The position numbers and the translations under genes were made by a program. A DNA stretch of 64,000 nucleotides from Flavobacterium lacisediminis (lineage in GTDB: Bacteria; Bacteroidota; Bacteroidia; Flavobacteriales; Flavobacteriaceae). The notes under the pieces were generated by a model. That model was not told where the DNA came from. It searched no databases and saw nothing but the letters and a program-made list of their open reading frames with translations. Location of the stretch: NCBI RefSeq assembly GCF_025909975.1, contig NZ_JAPCIO010000007.1, forward strand, positions 142,644 to 206,643, given 5' to 3'. Positions 46,140-53,973 of the stretch are shown here, one piece after another. Within the stretch, counting starts at the first letter, position 1. Each line of letters starts with the position of its first letter.

Positions 46140-46905
46140 TTCCCATTCCTAAAGCAATTGCTACTAAAAGCAATAAAACAGCAACAAAAACTTGGAGAAA
46201 TTTTAGGGTAACTTTCTTTAAAAGTTGGTTACCCAAATACGCTCCTGTAATAGCACAAAGTGTTGCAGAAATCAACAATACTTTATTTTCATACAAAGTA
46301 TAAGTGGTAATTTTAGAAGCGTAAACACTCAATCGGGTAAAATCGATAAACATTGAAACTACAATTCCTGTGGCGATAAAACTTTCTTTGGATAAACCTA
46401 CTTTAATCAAAAACGCACTTCGCAAAGCACCTTGATGTCCCGAAAGTCCACCAAAAAATCCGCTTAAAATTCCACCTAAAGGCAATTTATCTTTTCCAAA
46501 TTCCAATTTACTTAAAAACGGAATCAAGTCTAAAAGAGCAAAAATCACTAATAAAATCGCAATGATGAATTTCACTGGAAAAACGTCTAATTGTTTTCCA
46601 AAAAGCGAATAACTAAATAAAGGTTCTAAATCGGAAATTTGTAACAACAACCCCGAACCAACAAAAGCAGCAATAATCGCAGGAATTCCGAATTTCAATA
46701 AAACTTCTTTATTCGCATGTTTCCCAACCAAGAAAAACTTGAATAAATTATTGGCAAAATGAACCAATCCACACAATCCTATCGCAATATCAACTGGAAA
46801 GAACAACATGAAAACAGGAGTTAATAAAGTTCCCAATCCAAAACCTGAGAAAAAGGTTAGAATTGCGGTTAAAAAAGCTACGATTGAAATTATTACTATT
46901 TCCAA
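46132..46905 (-). CDS. TauE/SafE family sulfite exporter-like permease
   Basis: A 257-aa membrane protein with about eight helices and the TauE/SafE pattern: an N-terminal [22 protein letters not shown] (about residues 11-32) and, in the second half, [22 protein letters not shown], an inverted repeat of the same Gly-rich motif. Members transport sulfite, sulfoacetate or other organic anions; the substrate is not known here. It starts 2 bp after the threonine aldolase stop and so shares its transcript. Its 3' end overlaps ybaB by 8 bp. Confidence 0.9.
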   Translation of the reverse strand: MEIVIISIVAFLTAILTFFSGFGLGTLLTPVFMLFFPVDIAIGLCGLVHFANNLFKFFLVGKHANKEVLLKFGIPAIIAAFVGSGLLLQISDLEPLFSYSLFGKQLDVFPVKFIIAILLVIFALLDLIPFLSKLEFGKDKLPLGGILSGFFGGLSGHQGALRSAFLIKVGLSKESFIATGIVVSMFIDFTRLSVYASKITTYTLYENKVLLISATLCAITGAYLGNQLLKKVTLKFLQVFVAVLLLLVAIALGMGII

Positions 46906-46907
46906 AA

Positions 46908-47933
46908 TTAAAAAGTTAGTTTAGAAAAGATTTCCATTACATATTCGTGCATGACTTCTTTATAATCCAAATGTGTTACAATACGAAGTTTTCCATGTCC
47001 CATCGAACTAATAGCAATGCCTTTTTGCTTCAATTTTTCCGTAAAAAGCTTTTCATCTACAAAAGGTTGTAAGCCAAAAATCAAAATATTGGTTTCCACA
47101 GGTTCTACATTAGCAACCCAAGGCATTTTTTCTAATAAACCACCTAATTCTTTCGCTCTTCTGTGGTCAATTTCTAAACGACTGATGTTGTTTTGCAACG
47201 CAAATAATCCAGCTGCAGCCAGATAACCTGATTGTCGCATATTGCCACCAAAAATTTTTCTAATGCGCAAAGCACGATGCATATCTGCTTTACTTCCTAA
47301 TAAAACCGAACCCACAGGAGCACCCAATCCTTTCGATAAACAAACCGAAATCGTATCAAACAATTCGCCAAACTGCTTTGGATGTTGTTTTTTTGCTACC
47401 AAAGCATTCCACAAACGTGCACCATCTAAATGGTATTTCAAATTATGGCCGATGCAAACTTGCTTAATTTCTTGTAAAGGTTGTAAGTCATAACAAGCTC
47501 CACCACCTTTATTAGTAGTATTTTCAATACTTACTAACGAAGTTAAAGGTGCGTGATAAAATTCTGGGTCATTAATACCGTTTTTAACCAAATCAGCTGT
47601 AATCATCCCACGATTTCCATCAACCAAACAACAAGAAACGCCACTATTAAACGAAGCTCCGCCTCCTTCGTAATGATAAATGTGTGAGTATTTATCGCAA
47701 ATTACTTGTTCACCAGGCTGAGTATGCAACTTAATCGCTGTTTGATTTGCCATCGTTCCCGAAGGAAAAAACAAAGCGGCTTCCATCCCAAATAAATCAG
47801 CCAAAGTTTCCTCTAACTCATTGACTGTTGGGTCTTGTTTATATACATCATCACCTACTTTAGCATTAAACATAGCGTTTAACATCTCAACTGAAGGCTT
47901 GGTTACGGTATCACTTACTAAATTTATTTCCAT
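46908..47933 (-). CDS. ltaE: Low-specificity L-threonine aldolase (beta-eliminating lyase family)
   Basis: A 341-aa PLP enzyme cleaving threonine to glycine and acetaldehyde. The start EINLVSDTVTKPS, then VGDDVYKQDPTVNELE (about residues 26-41), and FPSGTMANQ (56-64) are typical; HLDGARLWNA holds the PLP-contacting Asp and Lys201 is in CLSKGLGAPVGS. The length is normal. It is divergent from prfB, 47 bp away, and heads a two-gene unit with the TauE-like permease. Confidence 0.93.
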   Translation of the reverse strand: MEINLVSDTVTKPSVEMLNAMFNAKVGDDVYKQDPTVNELEETLADLFGMEAALFFPSGTMANQTAIKLHTQPGEQVICDKYSHIYHYEGGGASFNSGVSCCLVDGNRGMITADLVKNGINDPEFYHAPLTSLVSIENTTNKGGGACYDLQPLQEIKQVCIGHNLKYHLDGARLWNALVAKKQHPKQFGELFDTISVCLSKGLGAPVGSVLLGSKADMHRALRIRKIFGGNMRQSGYLAAAGLFALQNNISRLEIDHRRAKELGGLLEKMPWVANVEPVETNILIFGLQPFVDEKLFTEKLKQKGIAISSMGHGKLRIVTHLDYKEVMHEYVMEIFSKLTF

Positions 47934-47951
47934 AGAATAAAAAAGAATAGC

Positions 47952-47959
47952 TATTTTTG
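47952..47959 (+). promoter_or_regulatory. -7 element (TATTTTTG) of prfB
   Basis: TATTTTTG fits the consensus and ends 21 nt before the prfB ATG. The -33 region would lie inside the divergent threonine aldolase start and shows no TTG. Confidence 0.45.
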
Positions 47960-47980
47960 TTGTGTAAAACTACAATATTT

Positions 47981-49076
47981 ATGATAAATACAGAACAAGT
48001 CAGAGATATTATTGATCGCCTTGGTGCGTTAAGGAGGTATCTTTGACATTGATGCCAAAACGATTGAAATAACTAACGAGGAAGAAAAAACCTTCGCTCC
48101 TGACTTTTGGAACAACGCCAAAGAAGCCGAAATTATTATCAGAAACCTACGTACGAAAAAAAAATGGGTTGAAGATTATAACAAAGGTATTGAACTTTCA
48201 GAAGAGCTTCAAATTATGATGGATTTCTACAAAGAAGGTGATGTATCTGAAGAAGAAGTTGAAGAGCAATATCAAAAAACCTTACAACACATTGAAGATT
48301 TAGAATTTAGAAACATGCTTTCCGATGAAGGAGACAGCATGAGTGCTGTATTGCAAATTACCGCTGGTGCTGGTGGAACCGAAAGCTGTGATTGGGCTTC
48401 CATGTTAATGCGAATGTATTTGATGTGGGGTGAAAAACAAGGCTACAAAATCAAAGAATTGAATTTTCAAGAAGGCGATGTAGCTGGAATTAAAACGGTA
48501 ACGTTAGAATTTGAAGGTGATTTTGCTTTTGGTTATTTAAAAGGTGAAAATGGTGTACATAGATTAGTGCGAATTTCTCCTTTTGATAGTAATGCGAAAC
48601 GCCATACCTCTTTTGCATCGGTTTATGTGTATCCTTTGGTGGATGATTCTATCGAAATTGAAATCAATCCAGCAGATATTGAAATCATTACTTCGCGTTC
48701 GAGTGGTGCTGGTGGACAAAATGTAAATAAGGTAGAAACCAAAGTACAATTATTTCACAAACCTACAGGAATTCAAATTCAGTGTTCAGAAACTCGCTCG
48801 CAACAAGACAACCGCCAACGAGCGATGCAAATGTTGAAATCGCAGTTGTACGAAATTGAGCTTAAAAAACAACAAGCACAAAGAAGCGATATCGAAGCTG
48901 GAAAAATGAAAATCGAATGGGGTTCACAAATTAGAAACTATGTGATGCATCCTTATAAATTAGTTAAAGACGTTCGTTCAGGATATGAATCCAGTGATGT
49001 GGAAGGCATTATGAATGGAGAAATCGATAATTTTTTGAAAGCCTATTTAATGATGATGGGACAAAAAGAAGAATAA
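47981..49076 (+). CDS. prfB: Peptide chain release factor 2 (programmed +1 frameshift)
   Basis: The gene is read in two frames. From ATG at 47981 a 21-codon frame runs to an in-frame TGA at 48044-48046; a +1 shift on CTT continues in the long frame from GAC at 48045 to 49076, giving about 364 aa, the normal RF2 length. RF2 recognises UGA and UAA stops. The UGA-reading SPF tripeptide is in [11 protein letters not shown] and the peptidyl-hydrolysis GGQ in [12 protein letters not shown] start at ATG 48216 would remove the N-terminal helical domain and is wrong. Frameshifting at a stop codon RF2 itself reads gives autoregulation. Confidence 0.96.
48031..48047 (+). promoter_or_regulatory. prfB programmed frameshift site
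   Basis: AAGGAGGT (48031-48038), then TAT CTT TGA C. The internal Shine-Dalgarno sequence sits three bases before the slippery CTT and in-frame TGA, the classical spacing for RF2 frameshifting. Confidence 0.95.
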
Positions 49077-49112
49077 TAACTAAACATAAATACAAAAATC
49101 AATTAAACACTA

Positions 49113-50381
49113 ATGAAGCATTTTTTTACACTACTTTCTTTAATTACAATTACATGTTTATCTGCACAAACTAAATTTGAAAAAGGATATTATATTAGTA
49201 CTAATGGAACAAAATCTGAGGGATATATTAAAAACAGTGATTGGAAAAACACTCCTAATTTAATTGAATTTAAATCTAATTTAAATGAAAATTCAGTTGA
49301 AATAAATACATCGCTAATTAAAGAATTTGAGATCGAAAACAAGTTAAAATATAAAAGATTTAATGTGGATATTGAAAAATCATCCGTTACTTCTGGTCAA
49401 TTATCAAATAATAGTAAAACACCAAATTTTAATAAAGAAAATCTTTTATTAAAAGTATTAATTGAAGGTAAGGCTTCACTTTATCAATTTAATGAAAGTG
49501 GTATTGAGAAATTCTTTTATTCAACGGATAAGAAAGATATTGAACAATTAATTTTTCTTTCATATATAGCAGATGCAGAAGATGTGAATTCTTTGAAAGT
49601 TCAAGGTATAGATTATATTATTGAAAATTCAACAATTCTATACAATAGAACGTATAGAAAACAATTAAATGAGAATGTTAATTGTGGTAATTCAAGAGAT
49701 GAAATTAGCAAACTAGGGTATTCAAAAACTAATTTAGTGAATTTCTTTAAAAAATATAATGAATGTGAAAATTCAGAATTTAAAAAATTTGAAAGTGGAA
49801 ATAAATCAACTTTTAGATTAAAAGCTTCTTTGATTAGTAATTTAAATTCTCTAAATCTAAAATTTAATAATAATGATTATTATGAAACAAACTTTGGCAC
49901 ATCTATAGATTTTGGGTTTGGATTTGAGGCAGAAATAATTTTACCATTTAATAATAATAAATGGTCAGTTATTTTAGAACCTTCTTACAATATTTATAAA
50001 AACTCAGATCATTTAACTTACACATTCTATACAACAACTTTAGAACAAGATGTTAATGTAGAATATAACTATATTCAAATACCTATTGGAATAAGACATT
50101 ATTTTTATATTAACGAAAAAGCGAGTATTTTCATAAATGCTGCATATAATGCAAAATTAAGCGTTAAATCTAATGGAATTAAGTATGAAGTTGTTACCGA
50201 TAATAATTTAGAAATATTCCCAAGCTTAAATAATGTTGCATTTGGCTTAGGCTTTAATTATAAAAAATATTCTATTGAAACAAGAGTATTCAGTAATACT
50301 CAAATTTTAAAAGGAAGTAGTGAAAATAAGTTTGCCGATTACAAAAATATTTCTCTAAACTTGAGATATCAATTTTTATAA
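49113..50381 (+). CDS. Outer membrane beta-barrel protein
   Basis: A 422-aa protein with a signal peptide (MKHFFTLLSLITITCLSAQ). The first 180 residues form a soluble domain with FEKGYYISTNGTKSEGYIKNSDWKN, a motif I have seen at the start of many Flavobacterium exported proteins. The last 190 residues (from about STFRLKASLISNL) are alternating amphipathic strands ending in an aromatic residue (SLNLRYQFL), as in PorT-like barrels. No ligand can be assigned. It has its own terminator and separates prfB from the second lpxD. Confidence 0.78.
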   Translation: MKHFFTLLSLITITCLSAQTKFEKGYYISTNGTKSEGYIKNSDWKNTPNLIEFKSNLNENSVEINTSLIKEFEIENKLKYKRFNVDIEKSSVTSGQLSNNSKTPNFNKENLLLKVLIEGKASLYQFNESGIEKFFYSTDKKDIEQLIFLSYIADAEDVNSLKVQGIDYIIENSTILYNRTYRKQLNENVNCGNSRDEISKLGYSKTNLVNFFKKYNECENSEFKKFESGNKSTFRLKASLISNLNSLNLKFNNNDYYETNFGTSIDFGFGFEAEIILPFNNNKWSVILEPSYNIYKNSDHLTYTFYTTTLEQDVNVEYNYIQIPIGIRHYFYINEKASIFINAAYNAKLSVKSNGIKYEVVTDNNLEIFPSLNNVAFGLGFNYKKYSIETRVFSNTQILKGSSENKFADYKNISLNLRYQFL

Positions 50382-50386
50382 TTTTT

Positions 50387-50418
50387 TAAAAGCCGAATTT
50401 TTAAATTCGGCTTTTTTT
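50387..50418 (+). terminator. Terminator after the beta-barrel gene
   Basis: AAAAGCCGAATTT and AAATTCGGCTTTT form a 13-bp stem with a TT loop and T run, 5 bp after the stop. Confidence 0.88.
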
Positions 50419-50483
50419 ATAATTTCTTAAAAAAACCAATTTGTTTTTATATTTTAGACAAAATTTACCAATCTATCTAAAAA

Positions 50484-51482
50484 ATGAAACAATCTACAAT
50501 CGAAGAAATCAACGAAGTACTAAAAGGAACAATCGTTGGTTCAACTTCAATAAAAATTACAGCACCCGAGCAATTAGATATAGCCAATGAAACCGAAATT
50601 TCGTTTATTGGAAACAAAAAGTATGAAAAATTTTGGGCAACTTCAAAAGCTTGTGTAGCCGTTGTAAATGAAGACATTTCAATCGAACCAGGTGAAAATA
50701 GAGCTTTTATAAAAGTAAAAAATGCTGATTTAGCCATGTCTCAGGTTTTAACTCTTTTTGCTCCTCCTCCACCCGTATTCAAAACAAATATTCATCAAAC
50801 TGCTACCATTGACGAAACAGCTAAAATTGGTGATGGTGTGAAAATTGGTGCAAATTGTTACGTGGGACCAAATGTAGTAATAAGAGAAAACACCATTCTA
50901 TATCCAAATGTTACTATTTTAGACGAGTCAACCATTGGCAAAAACACCACAATTTGGCCAGGTGCTGTTGTTAGAGAACGTTGCCATATCGGAAATGATT
51001 GTATCATTCATCCAAATGCAACTATCGGAGCAGACGGATTTGGTTTCCGTCCTGATCCTGAAAGAGGGTTGGTAAAAATTCCTCAAATTGGAAATGTTAT
51101 CATCGGTAACAATGTTGAAATCGGTGCCAACTCATCTGTAGATAGAGGCAAATTCAGTTCAACTATTTTAGGAGATGGTTGTAAAATTGATAATTTGGTT
51201 CAAATCGGGCATAATTCTAAATTAGGAATGTTCTGTATTATGGCAGGAAACAGTGGATTAGCTGGTTCGGTAACTCTTGGAAATGGTGTAATAATAGGTG
51301 GAAGTGCTTCTATCAAAGACCATGTTACTATTGGAGATGGTGCGATGATTGGTGCTGGTTCAGGTGTTGCTGCTGATGTTGAAGCTGGCAAGACAATGTT
51401 AGGTTATCCTGCAATTGATGCAAAAGACGCTTTAAGACAATGGGCGATTTTAAAAAGAATGGTAAACGATTCCAAAAAATAA
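50484..51482 (+). CDS. LpxD family N-acyltransferase (copy 2)
   Basis: A 332-aa paralogue of the LpxD at 284-1303. It has an LpxD N-terminal domain (KGTIVGSTSIKITAPEQLD, FIGNKKYEKFWATSKACVAVV), a left-handed beta-helix (about 100-310) and the catalytic His243 in VQIGHNSKLG. Regions PNATIGADGFGFRP and IPQIGNVIIGNNVEIGANSSVDRG match copy 1 closely. Sequence between the two is clearly divergent in the N-terminal domain, suggesting a different acyl-chain or substrate preference. It stands alone rather than in a lipid A operon. I leave the symbol blank because its exact role is unsure. Confidence 0.9.
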   Translation: MKQSTIEEINEVLKGTIVGSTSIKITAPEQLDIANETEISFIGNKKYEKFWATSKACVAVVNEDISIEPGENRAFIKVKNADLAMSQVLTLFAPPPPVFKTNIHQTATIDETAKIGDGVKIGANCYVGPNVVIRENTILYPNVTILDESTIGKNTTIWPGAVVRERCHIGNDCIIHPNATIGADGFGFRPDPERGLVKIPQIGNVIIGNNVEIGANSSVDRGKFSSTILGDGCKIDNLVQIGHNSKLGMFCIMAGNSGLAGSVTLGNGVIIGGSASIKDHVTIGDGAMIGAGSGVAADVEAGKTMLGYPAIDAKDALRQWAILKRMVNDSKK

Positions 51483-51504
51483 ACATTCGTTAAAAATTAA
51501 GACT

Positions 51505-51540
51505 AAATCCATCTAAAAATTCAATTTTTCGGATGGATTT
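51505..51540 (+). terminator. Terminator after the second lpxD
   Basis: AAATCCATC and GATGGATTT form the outer stem, with an inner AAAAATT/AATTTTT pairing. It ends in TTTTGTATTTT, which also provides the next promoter region. Confidence 0.75.
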
Positions 51541-51575
51541 TGTATTTTAGCCAACCAATAAACAACAATACCCAA

Positions 51576-53204
51576 ATGGACATTAATTTCAATAAAAACG
51601 AAGATCATAACAAACTTTTACTTTCCGATTTAAAAAACAGATTTGCTCAAGTTAAATTAGGTGGTGGACCAAAACGTATCGAAAAATTACATGCTGAAGG
51701 TAAAATGACAGCACGTGAACGCATCGATTATCTTTTAGATGAAAAAGCAAAAAGCATTGAAATTGGTGCTTTTGTTGGAGATGGTATGTATAAAGAACAC
51801 GGCGGTTGTCCTTCTGGAGGAGTTGTTGTAAAAATCGGATTTATTTCTGGAAAGCAATGTATTGTAGTGGCAAATGATGCTACTGTGAAAGCTGGTGCTT
51901 GGTTCCCAATTACTGGAAAAAAGAACCTTCGTGCACAAGAAATTGCTATGGAGAACCGTTTACCAATTATATATTTAGTAGATTCTGCTGGTGTTTATTT
52001 ACCAATGCAAGACGAAATTTTCCCAGATAAAGAACACTTCGGTCGTATTTTTAGAAACAACGCCATTATGAGCAGTATGGGAATTACCCAAATTGCCGCT
52101 GTAATGGGAAGTTGCGTGGCAGGTGGTGCTTATTTACCAATTATGAGCGATGAAGCCATGATTGTAGATAAAACCGGAAGTATTTTCTTAGCTGGTAGTT
52201 ACTTAGTAAAAGCTGCTATTGGAGAAACTATTGATAATGAAACACTTGGTGGAGCAACTACGCATTGCGAAATTTCAGGTGTAACTGATTATAAAGCTAA
52301 AGATGATAAAGATGCATTAAATAGAATTAAAAGTATCGTAGGTAAAATTGGTGATTTCGATAAAGCAGGATACAATCGTGTGAAAGCAGAAAAACCAACT
52401 TTAGAACCAAAAGATATTTACGGAATTTTACCAAAATCGAGAGCTGACCAATACGATATGTATGAAATCATCAAACGTTTGGTAGACAATTCTGAATTTG
52501 ACGAATATAAAGGTGATTATGGAAAAACCTTAATCACTGCTTACGCTCGCATTGATGGTTGGGCAGTTGGAATTGTAGCTAACCAACGTAAAATTGTAAA
52601 AAATGCCAAAGGCGAAATGCAGTTTGGTGGTGCAATTTATTCTGATTCTGCTGATAAAGCAACACGATTTATTGCGAATTGTAACCAGAAGAAAATTCCA
52701 TTAGTTTTTGTGCAAGATGTTACCGGATTTATGGTAGGTTCAAAATCAGAACACGGAGGAATTATCAAAGATGGTGCAAAAATGGTAAATGCGATGGCGA
52801 ATTCGGTAGTTCCAAAATTTACTGTAATTGTTGGAAATTCATACGGAGCAGGAAATTATGCCATGTGTGGAAAAGCTTATGATCCAAGATTAATATTCGC
52901 TTGGCCAAGTGCTGAATTAGCAGTTATGGGCGGAACACAAGCAGCAAAAGTGTTAGCACAAATTGAAGCTTCTTCTTTAAAAGCAAAAGGTGAAGTAATA
53001 GATGAAGTAAAAGAAAAAGAATTATTTGATAAAATCAAAGCACGTTACGACGAACAAGTTTCGCCTTACTACGCAGCTTCTCGCTTGTGGACTGACGCTA
53101 TTATTGATCCATTGGAAACAAGAAATTGGATTTCGATGGGAATTGAAGCCGCTAACCACGCTCCTATTGAAAAACAGTTTAATTTAGGTGTGATTCAGGT
53201 TTAG
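51576..53204 (+). CDS. Acyl-CoA carboxylase, carboxyltransferase beta subunit
   Basis: A 542-aa carboxyltransferase of the propionyl/methylcrotonyl-CoA carboxylase type. It has the two crotonase-like halves: KLHAEGKMTARERIDYLLD at the start, the biotin/CoA oxyanion loops IAAVMGSCVAGGAYLP and FTVIVGNSYGAGNYAM, and GVTDYKAKDDKDALN. Motifs such as IYLVDSAGVYLPMQDEIFPDKEHFG are closest in my reading to 3-methylcrotonyl-CoA carboxylase, pointing to leucine catabolism, but propionyl-CoA is possible. ATG at 51576 (MDINFNKNEDH) is chosen over the upstream one at 51540, which lies on the terminator. The biotin-bearing subunit is not in the window. Confidence 0.9.
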   Translation: MDINFNKNEDHNKLLLSDLKNRFAQVKLGGGPKRIEKLHAEGKMTARERIDYLLDEKAKSIEIGAFVGDGMYKEHGGCPSGGVVVKIGFISGKQCIVVANDATVKAGAWFPITGKKNLRAQEIAMENRLPIIYLVDSAGVYLPMQDEIFPDKEHFGRIFRNNAIMSSMGITQIAAVMGSCVAGGAYLPIMSDEAMIVDKTGSIFLAGSYLVKAAIGETIDNETLGGATTHCEISGVTDYKAKDDKDALNRIKSIVGKIGDFDKAGYNRVKAEKPTLEPKDIYGILPKSRADQYDMYEIIKRLVDNSEFDEYKGDYGKTLITAYARIDGWAVGIVANQRKIVKNAKGEMQFGGAIYSDSADKATRFIANCNQKKIPLVFVQDVTGFMVGSKSEHGGIIKDGAKMVNAMANSVVPKFTVIVGNSYGAGNYAMCGKAYDPRLIFAWPSAELAVMGGTQAAKVLAQIEASSLKAKGEVIDEVKEKELFDKIKARYDEQVSPYYAASRLWTDAIIDPLETRNWISMGIEAANHAPIEKQFNLGVIQV

Positions 53205-53218
53205 CTAATTATTCAAAT

Positions 53219-53695
53219 ATGGAAATCAAAGAAGATTATTTCAGAATTCATAAAAAGGGAAATATTTATATTCTAAGCGATAGAATTCCTTTCATATGGA
53301 AAGAAATGTTAATATGGAATTTGCCTACTTTTTTGGGCTTATTATATGTATTTGGTCCAGTTGTAGGTGTTTATATTTTCATATTAACTCTGTTTTTTTA
53401 TGTCTTATTTCGTTTTGCTTCTTGGATATTTTATACTGAAATTCAGATTAATATAGAAAGTGGTGAAATGATTAAAGTAAAAAAAATAATTAACAAGACT
53501 CAAAATATTAATTTAATCACCAATAAGTTTGATTCAAGTAAATTTGAATACACAGAATTAAATAGAAGTGGAAATACTAAATTTTTAATGAATTACAAAA
53601 CTCATAAAAATAATGAACTTTTAATTTTAAGGAATAAAAAAGACAAAGAGTTTATTGAAAAATATATAGTTGAAAAAATAATTCTTACAAATTAA
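53219..53695 (+). CDS. Hypothetical membrane protein
   Basis: A 158-aa protein with two membrane helices in residues 25-75 (LIWNLPTFLGLLYVFGPVVGV and IFILTLFFYVLFRFASWIFY) and a C-terminal cytoplasmic-looking domain (RNKKDKEFIEKYIVEKIILTN). I do not recognise the family; the shape resembles small PH-like membrane proteins with a strand-rich tail (INIESGEMIKVKKIINKTQN). It starts 14 bp after the carboxylase gene, probably in the same transcript. Confidence 0.65.
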   Translation: MEIKEDYFRIHKKGNIYILSDRIPFIWKEMLIWNLPTFLGLLYVFGPVVGVYIFILTLFFYVLFRFASWIFYTEIQINIESGEMIKVKKIINKTQNINLITNKFDSSKFEYTELNRSGNTKFLMNYKTHKNNELLILRNKKDKEFIEKYIVEKIILTN

Positions 53696-53725
53696 AATAT
53701 ATGTTACTTTTTAATACCATTCTGT

Positions 53726-53813
53726 TTTTATCTCATATATAAGATAAAATGCGTTGTTTTTATCTCACACATAAGATAAAATTCATTATTTTTATCTCTC
53801 AAAAGAGACAAAA
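53726..53813. repeat. Array of three 24-bp palindromes at an exact 32-bp period
   Basis: Three units lie at 53726-53749, 53758-53781 and 53790-53813. Each has an 8-bp arm TTTTATCT, an 8-nt centre and the arm AGATAAAA (AGACAAAA in the third), and units are separated by 8 nt, so starts are exactly 32 bp apart. Arms and period are conserved while centres and gaps vary. This is in the 278-bp gap between the small membrane protein and the RluA-type gene and is unlike the surrounding AT-rich sequence. Confidence 0.85.
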
Positions 53814-53961
53814 TATTTTTTTTTATAAAATATTTGATCTATAAAATAATTTAAAAGAGATGTCTATCATAATAATTTGTTCCTAATTTATGCGCTTTTA
53901 TGAAATTCAATAATCCTAATTAAACTAGTTTTAACAAAGATAAATATCGTCTCAATTACTT

Positions 53962-53969
53962 TATCTTTG
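53962..53969 (+). promoter_or_regulatory. -7 element (TATCTTTG) only 4 nt before the next ATG
   Basis: TATCTTTG is a perfect -7 match ending at 53969, with the ATG at 53974. Transcription starting the usual few bases downstream would give a leaderless or nearly leaderless mRNA. No -33 TTG is at the ideal distance. Confidence 0.45.
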
Positions 53970-53973
53970 CATC

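Noticed and set aside
48216..49076. Reading prfB from ATG 48216 as the whole gene
   Set aside because: This would remove the N-terminal domain. The upstream ATG, 21-codon leader and frameshift site explain the 5' part fully.
53726..53813. Possible CRISPR array
   Set aside because: Only three units, with 8-nt spacers, repeats that are palindromes with variable centres, and no cas genes. It is not a CRISPR array.
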